14,463 nucleotides of DNA from an uncultured Collinsella sp. (GCA_902489855.1 CABUBS010000028.1:1-14463), one strand, 5' to 3'; positions 5,370-12,900 are shown, counted from the first letter of the stretch. Program-made: numbers and translations. The notes: a model not told the origin generated them from the letters alone.

Positions 5370-8147
5370 ATGATTCTCAACGGACCGGGAATTAGCTACA
5401 CCGAGCCCGATATCGGCGCCGAGTTTGTGCCGCCACTGCCGGAGCACCCGCGCGAGGCCATCGTCAAGCTGTGCGAGCACTGCACCAACCGTCTGCTGCA
5501 TCGCGATGAGCTGCTGGGCTACGAGTACTGGTCGTTTGCCGAGGCCGCAACCGACGAGCAGGCCGAAGTGCTCTGCAAGATGAAGATGCGCCGTCCCTAT
5601 ACGCTGCCCGAGATGGTCAAGCTCACCGGCATGCCCGAAGCCGATATCGAGAAGATGCTCGACGACATGAGCTACACGGGTCTGCTCGAGTACAACTGGG
5701 AAAACCCCGAGCGCGCCAAGCAGTGGGTGCTGCCCATGCTGGTGCCGGGTTCCGCTGAGTTTCTCAACATGCGCGTGAGCCAGCTCGAGGAGCACCCGGT
5801 CTATGCCAAGTTCTTTGAGCAGGCGTCCAAGGGACCGCTGTCCAAGGCCACGCCGATGGTGCCGCCCGGAGGCGCCGGCATCGGCATGCATGTCATTCCG
5901 GTCGAGAAGGCTATCGACGCCGCGAGCACCTCGGTGCCGATCGAGCATATTGAGCATTGGCTCGACAAATACGATGGCAAATATGCCGCTAGCACCTGCA
6001 GCTGCCGCGCGAGCCGTCGCGTGATGGGTGAGGGCTGCGCCGACGACCCGGCCGATTGGTGCATCGCCGTGGGCGATATGGCCGACTACGTGGTCGAGAC
6101 CGACCGCGGCCATTATGTAACGCGCGACGAGGTTTACGACATCCTGCGCCAGGCCGAGGACAACGGCTTTGTGCACCAGATCACCAACATCGACGGCGAG
6201 AACAAGATCTTCGCCATCTGCAACTGCAACGTCAACGTGTGCTATGCCCTGCGCACTTCGCAGCTGTTCAACACGCCCAACCTGTCGCGCTCGGCCTATG
6301 TCGCCAAGGTCGAGAAGGACAAGTGCGTGGCCTGCGGTCGCTGCGTTGAGGTGTGTCCGGCCGGCGCCGCCAAACTGGGCCAGAAGCTCTGCAGCAAAAA
6401 GGCCGGCGGCCGCGTGCCCGAGTATCCGCGCCAGGAGCTGCCCGACGCTACCAAGTGGGACCACACCAAGTGGTCGCCCAACTACCGCAACGACAACCGC
6501 ATCGAGACGCATGAGTCCGGCACCGCGCCCTGCAAGACGGCTTGCCCCGCGCATGTCGCCGTTCAGGGCTATTTGAAGCTCGCGGCTCAGGGTCGCTATG
6601 ACGAGGCGCTGGCGCTCATCAAGCGCGAGAACCCGCTGCCCGCTATCTGCGGCCGTGTGTGCAACCGCCGCTGTGAGGATGCCTGCACTCGCGGCCGTGT
6701 GGACGCCGCCGTGGCTATCGACGAGGTCAAGAAGTTCATCGCTCAGCGCGATCTGGATGCCGCGACCCGCTATGTCCCGCCCGTGGTGACGCCGACGCGC
6801 GCTGGCGGTTTCGATCAGAAGATCGCCATCATCGGTGCCGGTCCGGCCGGCCTGTCCTGCGCTTTCTACCTGGCCGAGAAGGGCTACAAGCCCGTCGTGT
6901 TCGAGAAGAACGAGCGCCCGGGCGGCATGCTCACCTACGGCATTCCCAGCTTTAAGCTGCAGAAGGATGTTATCGAGGCCGAGGTCGAGGTCATTCGCCT
7001 GATGGGTGCCGAGTTCCGCTATGGCGTTGAGGTCGGTCGCGATGTGACGCTCGACGAGCTGCGCGCGCAGGGCTTTAAGGCCTTTTACGTGGCCATCGGC
7101 TGCCAGGGCGGCCGCCTTGCCGGTATTCCGGGCGAGGATGCCGAGGACGTGACCGTGGCCGTCGACTTCCTTCGCGAGGTTAACAGCGGCAAGATCGATA
7201 CCCTGTCCGGCCGCACCATTGTGGTGGGCGGCGGCAACGTGGCCATCGACGTTGCCCGCAACGCCTGCCGTCTGGGTTCCGAGCACGTTGAGATGTTCTG
7301 CCTGGAGAGCGAGGCCCAGATGCCCGCCAACGAGGAGGAGCGTCGCGAGGCCGTTGAGGACGGCGCGCACATCAGCTGCGGTTGGGGCCCCAAGGAAGTT
7401 CACCTGGACGAGGCCGGTCGTGTGTGCGGCATCACCTTCAAGCGCTGCACGCGTGTTTTTGACGACGAGGGCCGTTTTGCGCCCGAGTACGACGAGAACG
7501 ACCTGCGCCGCGTCGATGCCGACCGCGTGGTCATGTCCATCGGCCAGTCCATTGTGTGGGGCGACCTGCTGGCTGGCTCCAAGGTGGAGCTCGGCCGCGG
7601 CCAGGGTGCCCTTGCCGATCCCCAGACCTACCAGACCGCCGAGCCAGACATCTTTGTGGGCGGCGACGTCTACACCGGCCCCAGCTTTGCCATCGACGCT
7701 ATCGCCGCCGGCCACGAGGCCGCGGTGTCCATCCATCGCTTTGTGCAGCCGGGCTCCACGCTCACCATCGGCCGCAATCAGCGCCGCTACACCGCGCTCG
7801 ATCGCGACGACGTTGTGCTCGAGAGCTACGACAACGCGAGCCGCGAGGTTGCGCATGTGGACCGCGAACGCGAGAAGGCTGCGCCGTTTAGCGAGTATGT
7901 TGAGACCTTTACCGAGGAGCAGGTGCGCGCCGAGACCGCCCGCTGCCTGGGCTGCGGCGCCTCGATCGTCGACCCCAACAAGTGCATCGGCTGCGGCCTG
8001 TGCACCACCAAGTGCGCGTTCGACGCCATCCATCTGGATCGCGACCGCCCCGAGTGCTCCACGATGGTCAAATACGAGCAAAAGCTCCCAAGCCTGGGCA
8101 AGTACGCGCTCAAGCGCGCCATCAAGATTAAGTTCGGTCGCAAGTAA
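5370..8147 (+). CDS. Fused ferredoxin / GltD-like FAD-NAD(P) oxidoreductase / ferredoxin protein
   Basis: A 925-residue soluble flavo-iron-sulfur enzyme. In order: an N-terminal region with CEHC (about 35-38) and a winged-helix-like stretch; a Cys-rich segment, TCSCRASRR near 209 and CNCNVNVC near 284-291; a 4Fe-4S site CVACGRCVEVCP (about 319-330); a GltD-type helical iron-sulfur domain with CGRVCNRRCEDAC (about 427-440); an FAD site GAGPAG (about 489); an NAD(P) site VVGGGNVAID (about 619-628); the FAD-contacting IFVGGD motif (about 761); and a C-terminal ferredoxin-like CIGCGLCTTKC (about 872-882), with Ala where Pro usually follows. The family moves electrons between NAD(P)H, FAD and ferredoxin-type clusters. 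No partner catalytic subunit is visible, so the final acceptor is unknown. AAGGG precedes the ATG. Likely controlled by the divergent TetR. Domain assignment is firm; substrate is not. Confidence 0.9.
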   Translation: MILNGPGISYTEPDIGAEFVPPLPEHPREAIVKLCEHCTNRLLHRDELLGYEYWSFAEAATDEQAEVLCKMKMRRPYTLPEMVKLTGMPEADIEKMLDDMSYTGLLEYNWENPERAKQWVLPMLVPGSAEFLNMRVSQLEEHPVYAKFFEQASKGPLSKATPMVPPGGAGIGMHVIPVEKAIDAASTSVPIEHIEHWLDKYDGKYAASTCSCRASRRVMGEGCADDPADWCIAVGDMADYVVETDRGHYVTRDEVYDILRQAEDNGFVHQITNIDGENKIFAICNCNVNVCYALRTSQLFNTPNLSRSAYVAKVEKDKCVACGRCVEVCPAGAAKLGQKLCSKKAGGRVPEYPRQELPDATKWDHTKWSPNYRNDNRIETHESGTAPCKTACPAHVAVQGYLKLAAQGRYDEALALIKRENPLPAICGRVCNRRCEDACTRGRVDAAVAIDEVKKFIAQRDLDAATRYVPPVVTPTRAGGFDQKIAIIGAGPAGLSCAFYLAEKGYKPVVFEKNERPGGMLTYGIPSFKLQKDVIEAEVEVIRLMGAEFRYGVEVGRDVTLDELRAQGFKAFYVAIGCQGGRLAGIPGEDAEDVTVAVDFLREVNSGKIDTLSGRTIVVGGGNVAIDVARNACRLGSEHVEMFCLESEAQMPANEEERREAVEDGAHISCGWGPKEVHLDEAGRVCGITFKRCTRVFDDEGRFAPEYDENDLRRVDADRVVMSIGQSIVWGDLLAGSKVELGRGQGALADPQTYQTAEPDIFVGGDVYTGPSFAIDAIAAGHEAAVSIHRFVQPGSTLTIGRNQRRYTALDRDDVVLESYDNASREVAHVDREREKAAPFSEYVETFTEEQVRAETARCLGCGASIVDPNKCIGCGLCTTKCAFDAIHLDRDRPECSTMVKYEQKLPSLGKYALKRAIKIKFGRK

Positions 8148-8154
8148 TGAGGTT

Positions 8155-8176
8155 CCGCCGTTCTAACGAACGGCGG
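8155..8176. terminator. Hairpin after the oxidoreductase gene
   Basis: A perfect 9-bp stem (CCGCCGTTC 8155-8163, GAACGGCGG 8168-8176) with a TAAC loop starts eight bases after the stop codon. No T-run follows, so it may act as a weak or factor-assisted terminator or as a 3' end stabiliser. It has the right place to separate the oxidoreductase and hypA transcripts. Confidence 0.45.
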
Positions 8177-8344
8177 CACTGCCGACGCTGCGCGGCGCCC
8201 AAGCACCCCATCTTGCCCCTCAACTTCGGCGCCGCGGGCAAAAGCCCAGCGGACGCCTTGTTTCGGGGCAACCTGGGGCACCTGGATCGCCGCTCGCTGA
8301 CGTTTGGCTGACATCGCATCAACCGTTGTTGAAAGGTTTCTACC

Positions 8345-8773
8345 TTGCATGAATTGGGAATCGTTTACCACATCATTCGCGATGTTGAGAATGTGGCGCG
8401 CGCTCATGGCGTGCGTCGCGTTTCGAGCGTCACGCTGCTGCTGGGCGAGGTCTCGGGCGTCGTCCCCGATCTACTACTCGACGCTTGGCGCTGGGCGGCG
8501 GATAAAAAGCCTATCACGCAGGGCGCGGAGCTTATCGTGGAGCCTGTCGAGGCCGTGACGCATTGCGAGGCGTGCGGCCGCGACTACGCGACGGTCGAGC
8601 ACGGCAAGACTTGCCCCCATTGCGGCAGCGGTGAAACATACCTGCTGCAGGGCCAGGAGGTCATGATCAAACAGATCGAGACCCCCGACGAGGACCCGGC
8701 AGACGCTGCTCCTGACGGCCTCTCCGACGCCCCCGATGCCGTCGACGCCGCCAACCCTCTCCACATCGCCTAA
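8345..8773 (+). CDS. hypA: Hydrogenase nickel incorporation protein HypA
   Basis: A 142-residue HypA/HybF family metallochaperone, which binds nickel and works with HypB in loading the [NiFe] hydrogenase active site. The family hallmark Met-His-Glu at the N-terminus (His2 is a nickel ligand) is present only if translation begins at the TTG at 8345. AAAGG lies seven bases upstream, so the TTG start is well supported. The zinc site is complete: CEACG near 77 and CPHCGSGE near 94. After the core, about 25 residues form an acidic Asp/Ala/Pro-rich tail beyond the usual length of about 115 residues. No hypB or hydrogenase gene lies in the window; its closeness to the fused redox enzyme may be functional or accidental. 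The 197 bases upstream contain no clear gene. Confidence 0.9.
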   Translation: MHELGIVYHIIRDVENVARAHGVRRVSSVTLLLGEVSGVVPDLLLDAWRWAADKKPITQGAELIVEPVEAVTHCEACGRDYATVEHGKTCPHCGSGETYLLQGQEVMIKQIETPDEDPADAAPDGLSDAPDAVDAANPLHIA

Positions 8774-9110
8774 CATCTAATGTCTACATGGGCTAGAGTT
8801 CTAAACATATTTGCTTCGGTTAGTCAAGTCATGTCTGTTTAAACAAAATGGTGGCACGCAGACGCATTGGGATTCACCTAAAAGCGGTCTTAACGAACGG
8901 TGCACCTTTATATGTCTTTGAAAACAATCAGCAAATCACGTTTTAGCAGGCAATGAGCTATAAGCCAGCAACGTAATCAATTTGTAACAAACTTAGACGT
9001 TTAAACAAATAATCCAACCTTTTGCGAATTTAGCTATAATTCCACAATCCAAACAGGTATACTCCTTTCATGTCGTGTAGGAAATACGTAGACAAAAAGG
9101 AGGTTATGTG
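8774..9110. promoter_or_regulatory. AT-rich control region of the PTS operon
   Basis: A 337-bp gene-free stretch, clearly more AT-rich than its flanks. It holds the repeat GTTTAAACAAA twice (8837-8847 and 8999-9009), each containing the palindrome GTTTAAAC, and a TTTGT-A-ACAAA dyad (8981-8991). A TATAAT box lies at 9035-9040 without a good -35, and a second -10-like TATACT at 9058-9063. The missing -35 suggests an activator, with the repeats as candidate sites. AGGAGG at 9098-9103 is the ribosome binding site of the first PTS gene. Confidence 0.5.
9035..9040 (+). promoter_or_regulatory. -10 box of the PTS operon promoter
   Basis: TATAAT, 70 bases ahead of the start codon. The sequence 16-18 bp upstream (around ATCCAA) is a poor -35 match, so this promoter probably needs an activator. 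Confidence 0.5.
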
Positions 9111-10100
9111 ATGGTAAGTATTGTTCTTGCTAGCCACGGGGACTTGGCAGCTGGAATCAAGCAGACGGGCTCGATGGTCTTTGGCGATCAGCCGTCTGTT
9201 GCCGTGGTCTCGCTCGAGCCGAGCATGGGCCCCGACGATTTCCGTGCCAAGGTCGAGGAAGCAGTCGCTTCCTTCGAGGACCAGGAGCAGGTGCTCTTCC
9301 TCGTTGATCTGTGGGGCGGCACGCCGTTCAACCAGATCAGCGGGCTCATCGAGGGCCACGATTCCTGGGCTATCGTCACCGGTGTCAACCTGCCTATGCT
9401 CATCGAGGCATATTCGCAGCGCTTTGACGCAAAGAACACTGCACATGCGATCGCAAAACATCTCGTGACTGAGGCTAAGGCTGGCGTGCGCGTCAAGCCC
9501 GAGTCTCTGGAGCCCGAGGAGAAGAAGCCGGCTGCGGCCGCCGCTGCTCCTGCAGGCGCCATCCCTCCGGGAACGGTCATCGGCGACGGGCACATCAAGA
9601 TTGCCCATGTCCGTATCGACACCCGTCTGCTGCATGGTCAGGTGGCCACCACGTGGACCAAGCAGATCAACCCCAACCGCATCATCGTGGTTTCCGACGG
9701 CGTTGCTCACGACGAGCTCCGCAAGACCATGATCGAGCAGGCTGCCCCTCCGGGAGTCCATGCCAACGTCGTGCCCATCAAGAAGATGGCCGAGGTCGTC
9801 AAGGACACGCGTTTTGGTGACACCAAGGCCATGCTGCTCTTCGAGAACCCGCAGGATCTGCTCAAGGCCATCGAGGCCGGCGTCGACATCAAGGAAGTCA
9901 ACATCGGTTCCATGGCTCACTCCAAGGGCAAGGTCGTCGTCACCAACGCCGTCGCTATGGGCGATGACGACGTTAAGACCCTCGAGGCCCTCAAGGCCAA
10001 GGGCGTCAAGTTCGAGGTCCGCAAGGTTCCTTCGGATGCCTCCGAGGATCTCGACGCCATGTTGAAGAAAGCTAAGGCCGAACTGGCCGCTCAAGCATAG
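9111..10100 (+). CDS. manX: PTS mannose-family EIIAB component
   Basis: A 329-residue cytoplasmic fusion of EIIA and EIIB of the mannose/fructose/sorbose PTS family. The EIIA domain (about 1-125) has the phospho-accepting histidine in VLASHGDLA (His9). An Ala/Pro/Lys-rich linker (about 130-158) joins it to EIIB (about 160-329), whose phosphohistidine sits in RIDTRLLHGQV (His175). Phosphate passes from HPr through both histidines to the incoming sugar. I chose the ATG at 9111, seven bases after AGGAGG; a GTG directly before it would leave only four. First gene of the operon, 18 bases ahead of EIIC. The fused layout matches glucose/mannose-type systems rather than split fructose/sorbose ones, but the sugar cannot be read from sequence. 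Confidence 0.93.
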   Translation: MVSIVLASHGDLAAGIKQTGSMVFGDQPSVAVVSLEPSMGPDDFRAKVEEAVASFEDQEQVLFLVDLWGGTPFNQISGLIEGHDSWAIVTGVNLPMLIEAYSQRFDAKNTAHAIAKHLVTEAKAGVRVKPESLEPEEKKPAAAAAAPAGAIPPGTVIGDGHIKIAHVRIDTRLLHGQVATTWTKQINPNRIIVVSDGVAHDELRKTMIEQAAPPGVHANVVPIKKMAEVVKDTRFGDTKAMLLFENPQDLLKAIEAGVDIKEVNIGSMAHSKGKVVVTNAVAMGDDDVKTLEALKAKGVKFEVRKVPSDASEDLDAMLKKAKAELAAQA

Positions 10101-10118
10101 TAAAGGAGGGTCCGATAC

Positions 10119-10937
10119 ATGTCTGCAATCACTATTCTGCTTGTTGCGATTGTCGCGTTGCTTGCCGGTATGGAAGGCATTCTGGATGAGTTCCAGTTCC
10201 ATCAGCCGCTCGTGGCATGCACGCTTATCGGTCTCGTAACCGGTCACCTTCAGGAGGGCATCCTCCTGGGCGGTTCGCTCCAGATGATGGCCCTTGGCTG
10301 GGCTAACGTCGGCGCCGCCGTCGCGCCTGACGCCGCTCTGGCCTCGGTCGCTTCTTCGATCATCATGGTGCTCGCCCTCAACGGCGGCGCCACTGATTCG
10401 GCCAAGGCCGTTACCGCGGCCATCGCCGTCGCCGTCCCGCTGTCGGTCGCTGGTCTGTTCCTGACCATGATCTGCCGTACCATTGCTACCGCTATCGCTC
10501 ACGCCATGGACGGTTGCGCCGAGAAGGGCGACTTCTCCGGCATCGAGCGCTGGCAGTACGCTGCCATCCTCATGCAGGGCCTTCGTATCGCCATCCCGGC
10601 AGTACTTCTGTGCGTCATCCCGGCCGAGGCTGTTACCAACGCGCTTAACGCTATGCCCGACTGGCTGTCCGGCGGCATGGCCGTCGGCGGCGGCATGGTC
10701 GCTTCCGTCGGTTACGCCATGGTCATCAACATGATGGCCACCAAGGAGACCTGGCCGTTCTTTATCCTCGGCTTTGTCCTTGCTGCCATCCCTCAGCTCA
10801 CGCTGATCGCCCTTGGCCTCATCGGCATCTCCCTTGCCCTCATCTACCTTGGCCTTAAGGATCTGGCCAAGCAGGGTGGCGGCATGGGCGGTGGCTCCGG
10901 CGACCCGCTCGGCGACATTCTGAACGATTACGAGTAG
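10119..10937 (+). CDS. manY: PTS mannose-family EIIC component
   Basis: A 272-residue membrane permease subunit of the mannose PTS family; together with EIID it forms the sugar channel. The N-terminus (MSAITILLVAIVALLAGMEG) is a hydrophobic segment typical of the family, followed by the conserved region around QPLVACTLIGLVTGHLQEG and LGGSLQMMALGW and further hydrophobic segments to about residue 250. The tail is Gly-rich (KQGGGMGGGSGDPLG) and ends in NDYE. An AAGGAGG site lies about ten bases upstream of the ATG. The gene is tightly packed between EIIAB and EIID, so it is co-transcribed. Length is usual. Confidence 0.93.
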   Translation: MSAITILLVAIVALLAGMEGILDEFQFHQPLVACTLIGLVTGHLQEGILLGGSLQMMALGWANVGAAVAPDAALASVASSIIMVLALNGGATDSAKAVTAAIAVAVPLSVAGLFLTMICRTIATAIAHAMDGCAEKGDFSGIERWQYAAILMQGLRIAIPAVLLCVIPAEAVTNALNAMPDWLSGGMAVGGGMVASVGYAMVINMMATKETWPFFILGFVLAAIPQLTLIALGLIGISLALIYLGLKDLAKQGGGMGGGSGDPLGDILNDYE

Positions 10938-10953
10938 GAGGGGAGTGATACAT

Positions 10954-11874
10954 ATGGCAGAGAACAAGATTCAGCTCACCAAGGCTGACCGTAAGAAGGT
11001 TTGCTTCCGTCATCAGTTCCTTCAGGGCTCGTGGAACTACGAGCGTATGCAGAACGGCGGCTGGTGCTTCGCAATGATCCCTGCGATCAAGAAGCTCTAC
11101 ACCAGCAAGGATGACCAGATTGCCGCTCTTAAGCGCCACCTGGAGTTCTATAACACCCACCCCTATGTTTCCGCCCCCGTCATTGGCGTTACCCTCGCCC
11201 TCGAGGAGGAGCGCGCCAACGGTGCTCCGATCGATGACGTCGCCATCCAGGGCGTCAAGGTCGGTATGATGGGCCCGCTCGCCGGCGTCGGTGACCCCGT
11301 CTTCTGGTTCACCCTTCGCCCGATTCTGGGCGCTCTGGGCGCTTCCCTGGCCATGTCCGGCAGCATCGTCGGTCCGCTGCTGTTCTTCTTCGCGTGGAAC
11401 ATCATCCGTTACGCTTTCCTGTGGTACACACAGGAGTTTGGCTACAAGGTCGGCTCCTCTATCGCCAAGGACCTCTCCGGCGGTCTGATGGGCAAGGTCA
11501 CCGAGGGCGCTTCCATCCTGGGTATGTTCATCATCGGCGCCCTGGTCGAGCGCTGGGTGTCCATTTCCTTCACCCCGATCGTCTCCACGGTCAAGCAGTC
11601 TGCTGGCGCCTTTATCGACTGGGCTAGCCTGCCCTCCGGTTCCGAGGGTATCAAGGAAGCGCTGACGATGTACAACTCCGTCGGTGCTACCGCCCTTGAT
11701 CAGATGAAGGTCACCACGCTCCAGGGTAACCTCGATCAGCTCATCCCCGGCCTTGCCGCCGTGTGCCTGACCCTGCTGGTCTGCAAGCTCCTCAAGAAGA
11801 AGGTTAGCCCGATCGTCATCATCCTGGCTCTCTTCGCCGTCGGCATCATCGGTCGCTTCTGCGGCTTCATGTAA
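10954..11874 (+). CDS. manZ: PTS mannose-family EIID component
   Basis: A 306-residue membrane subunit of the mannose PTS, partner of EIIC. It has the family's soluble N-terminal part (KIQLTKADRKKVCFRHQFLQ, then GSWNYERMQNGGWCFAMIPA near 25-45), the conserved stretch GVKVGMMGPLAGVGDPVFW near 107, and several hydrophobic segments through the C-terminus. I chose the ATG at 10954 because GGAG lies eight bases upstream and it gives the usual MAENKIQLTK-type start; an in-frame GTG at 10945 would overlap the ribosome binding site. It begins 16 bases after the EIIC stop. The operon's main terminator follows 57 bases after its stop. Confidence 0.93.
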   Translation: MAENKIQLTKADRKKVCFRHQFLQGSWNYERMQNGGWCFAMIPAIKKLYTSKDDQIAALKRHLEFYNTHPYVSAPVIGVTLALEEERANGAPIDDVAIQGVKVGMMGPLAGVGDPVFWFTLRPILGALGASLAMSGSIVGPLLFFFAWNIIRYAFLWYTQEFGYKVGSSIAKDLSGGLMGKVTEGASILGMFIIGALVERWVSISFTPIVSTVKQSAGAFIDWASLPSGSEGIKEALTMYNSVGATALDQMKVTTLQGNLDQLIPGLAAVCLTLLVCKLLKKKVSPIVIILALFAVGIIGRFCGFM

Positions 11875-11930
11875 GCACGCTTCGGCTTAAGACCGAGAGT
11901 TGCTAGGTAAGGGCTTTTGAGCCATTGAAA

Positions 11931-11977
11931 CGGACCGCACCCGGTGGGTACACTGGATGCGGTCCGATTGTTTTTAT
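11931..11977 (+). terminator. Intrinsic terminator between EIID and the DUF956 gene
   Basis: A 9-bp outer stem CGGACCGCA (11931-11939) with TGCGGTCCG (11958-11966) is extended, after one mismatch, by CCGGTG/CACTGG around a GGTA loop. A T-rich tail (11968-11977) follows. The next gene's ribosome binding site starts directly after the tail, so downstream expression should come mainly from read-through. Confidence 0.85.
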
Positions 11978-11994
11978 TGGAGGGCGAGGCGCGT

Positions 11995-12393
11995 ATGGCG
12001 CAATCTCAGAACAGCAAGGTCGATCTGGCAACGCCGGCAACCTGCCTGATGGGGCTTACCAGCCACGGTAACGTGATGGTGGGCAATAAGGCGTTCGAGT
12101 ACTATAACGAGCGCAATCCCGAGGATTATATTCAAATCCCGTGGGACGAGGTCGACTATATTGCCGCCGAGGTTTTGCGCGGCACCAAGAAGATTACGCG
12201 TTTTGCCATCTTCACCAAGGACAACGGTCACTTTACGTTTTCGACGCGCGACGACAAAGAGACGCTTCGTGCGGTCCGCAAGTACGTCGACGAGGATAAG
12301 CTCGTGCGTTCGCCCGACTTTATCGACGTGACCGCTAAGGGCGCCAAGAGCATCCCCTCCGTTATCAAAAACCTTTTCCACAAAGGTAACTAG
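11995..12393 (+). CDS. manO: DUF956 family protein, ManO-type
   Basis: A 132-residue soluble protein of the DUF956 family, which is found almost only beside mannose-family PTS genes and is called ManO in some Firmicutes, where a regulatory role has been proposed. Family-like features: ATCLMGLTSHGNVMVGNKAFEYYN near 16-39, PWDEVDYIAAEVL near 50-62 and FAIFTKDNGHFTFSTRDDKETLRAVR near 72-98. I chose the ATG at 11995, preceded by GGAGGGCGAGG; an in-frame ATG at 11956 lies inside the terminator stem and lacks a ribosome binding site. It sits right after the operon terminator, so it is probably made at a lower level than the transporter. Confidence 0.88.
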   Translation: MAQSQNSKVDLATPATCLMGLTSHGNVMVGNKAFEYYNERNPEDYIQIPWDEVDYIAAEVLRGTKKITRFAIFTKDNGHFTFSTRDDKETLRAVRKYVDEDKLVRSPDFIDVTAKGAKSIPSVIKNLFHKGN

Positions 12394-12416
12394 TCATTAA
12401 AGAGCGCCCCCCAAGT

Positions 12417-12614
12417 GGGACGCAGTTTCCCATGGGGCTCGATCGGGAAAGTGCATCCCAGTTCGAGCGCCGATTCCGGGATGTAGTTTCCGGAACGGGG
12501 TCGTTTGGGAAACTGTGTCCCGTTTCGAGCCGAAATTCTGGGACACAGTTTCCAGCGAGGTCCCATTGGGAAAGTTTGACCCAGAATTTGCCTGGATAGT
12601 GGGACACACTTTCC
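12417..12614. repeat. Alternating 14-bp repeat array, 7 copies
   Basis: Core GGGACACAGTTTCC occurs in alternating orientation: forward at 12417-12430, 12478-12491, 12540-12553 and 12601-12614; reverse at 12446-12459, 12508-12521 and 12569-12582. Start-to-start steps are 29, 32, 30, 32, 29 and 32 bp, so forward copies recur every 61-62 bp. The spacers alternate 15-16 and 18 bases, and two of the 18-base spacers resemble each other (TTCGAGC followed by a CGA-rich part). Each neighbouring pair can form a hairpin. All three minus-strand frames stay open here, but no coding signal is seen. It lies just after the DUF956 gene. Confidence 0.85.
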
Positions 12615-12655
12615 GGAGGGCTGTTCCACTGCAACTTCGAAGAGTGGCTATACGC

Positions 12656-12685
12656 TGTATTACAACGGCGTAAATCTGCTACACT
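12656..12685 (+). promoter_or_regulatory. Possible tRNA promoter
   Basis: TACACT at 12680-12685 is a fair -10 box, ten bases before the tRNA. TGTATT at 12656-12661 is a weak -35 with an 18-bp spacer. Confidence 0.35.
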
Positions 12686-12695
12686 AGTACAACAT

Positions 12696-12771
12696 GCCTC
12701 CGTAGCTCAGGGGATAGAGCACCGCTCTCCTAAAGCGGGTGTCGACGGTTCGAATCCGCCCGGGGGCACCA
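12696..12771 (+). tRNA. tRNA-Arg (anticodon CCU)
   Basis: A full cloverleaf can be drawn. The acceptor stem GCCTCCG (12696-12702) pairs with CGGGGGC (12761-12767) with one T-G pair. The D loop holds AGCTCAGGGGATAGAGC, the anticodon stem CCGCT/AGCGG encloses the loop CTCCTAA, and the T arm contains GGTTCGAATCC. The anticodon is CCT, reading the arginine codon AGG. The CCA end is encoded. The total is 76 bases. Confidence 0.96.
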
Positions 12772-12780
12772 GGAAAATCG

Positions 12781-12821
12781 CAGGTCAGGAGTTATTTTTG
12801 CTTCTGACCTGTTCTGGTTTT
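12781..12821 (+). terminator. Terminator after tRNA-Arg
   Basis: An 11-bp stem (12781-12791 with 12801-12811, one G-T wobble) closes a T-rich 9-base loop and is followed by TTCTGGTTTT. It sits nine bases past the tRNA end. Confidence 0.8.
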
Positions 12822-12878
12822 GGGGCTAAGAACCGCTTCCGTTTGTAAATCTGGTAAGTAAATATTATGACTTCCCGA

Positions 12879-12894
12879 GTTTTCCACTGAAAAC
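12879..12894. repeat. GTTTTC-CACT-GAAAAC dyad
   Basis: A perfect 6-bp inverted repeat at the left edge of the gene-free region, just before the phased dyad array. Possibly another protein-binding site. Confidence 0.35.
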
Positions 12895-12900
12895 AGGAAA

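Noticed and set aside
5193..8081. A 962-codon open frame on the minus strand opposite the oxidoreductase gene.
   Set aside because: It mirrors the codon pattern of the plus-strand gene, has no recognisable domain or sensible start, and the plus-strand product has clear cofactor motifs throughout.
8851..8866. Sigma-54-type promoter (TGGCAC followed by CGCA) before the mannose PTS operon.
   Set aside because: The GG-to-GC distance is one base short of the required spacing, and sigma-54 is not expected in Actinobacteria.
9030..10967. A 645-codon minus-strand open frame across the PTS genes.
   Set aside because: It is antisense to EIIAB and EIIC, which are unmistakable; the translation is low-complexity and lacks family features.
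12417..12614. CRISPR array.
   Set aside because: Repeats alternate in orientation, spacers are only 15-18 bases and partly alike, and there are no cas genes.
12365..12634. Three overlapping minus-strand frames in the repeat array.
   Set aside because: All three frames being open reflects the repeat composition; no ribosome binding site or conserved domain is seen.
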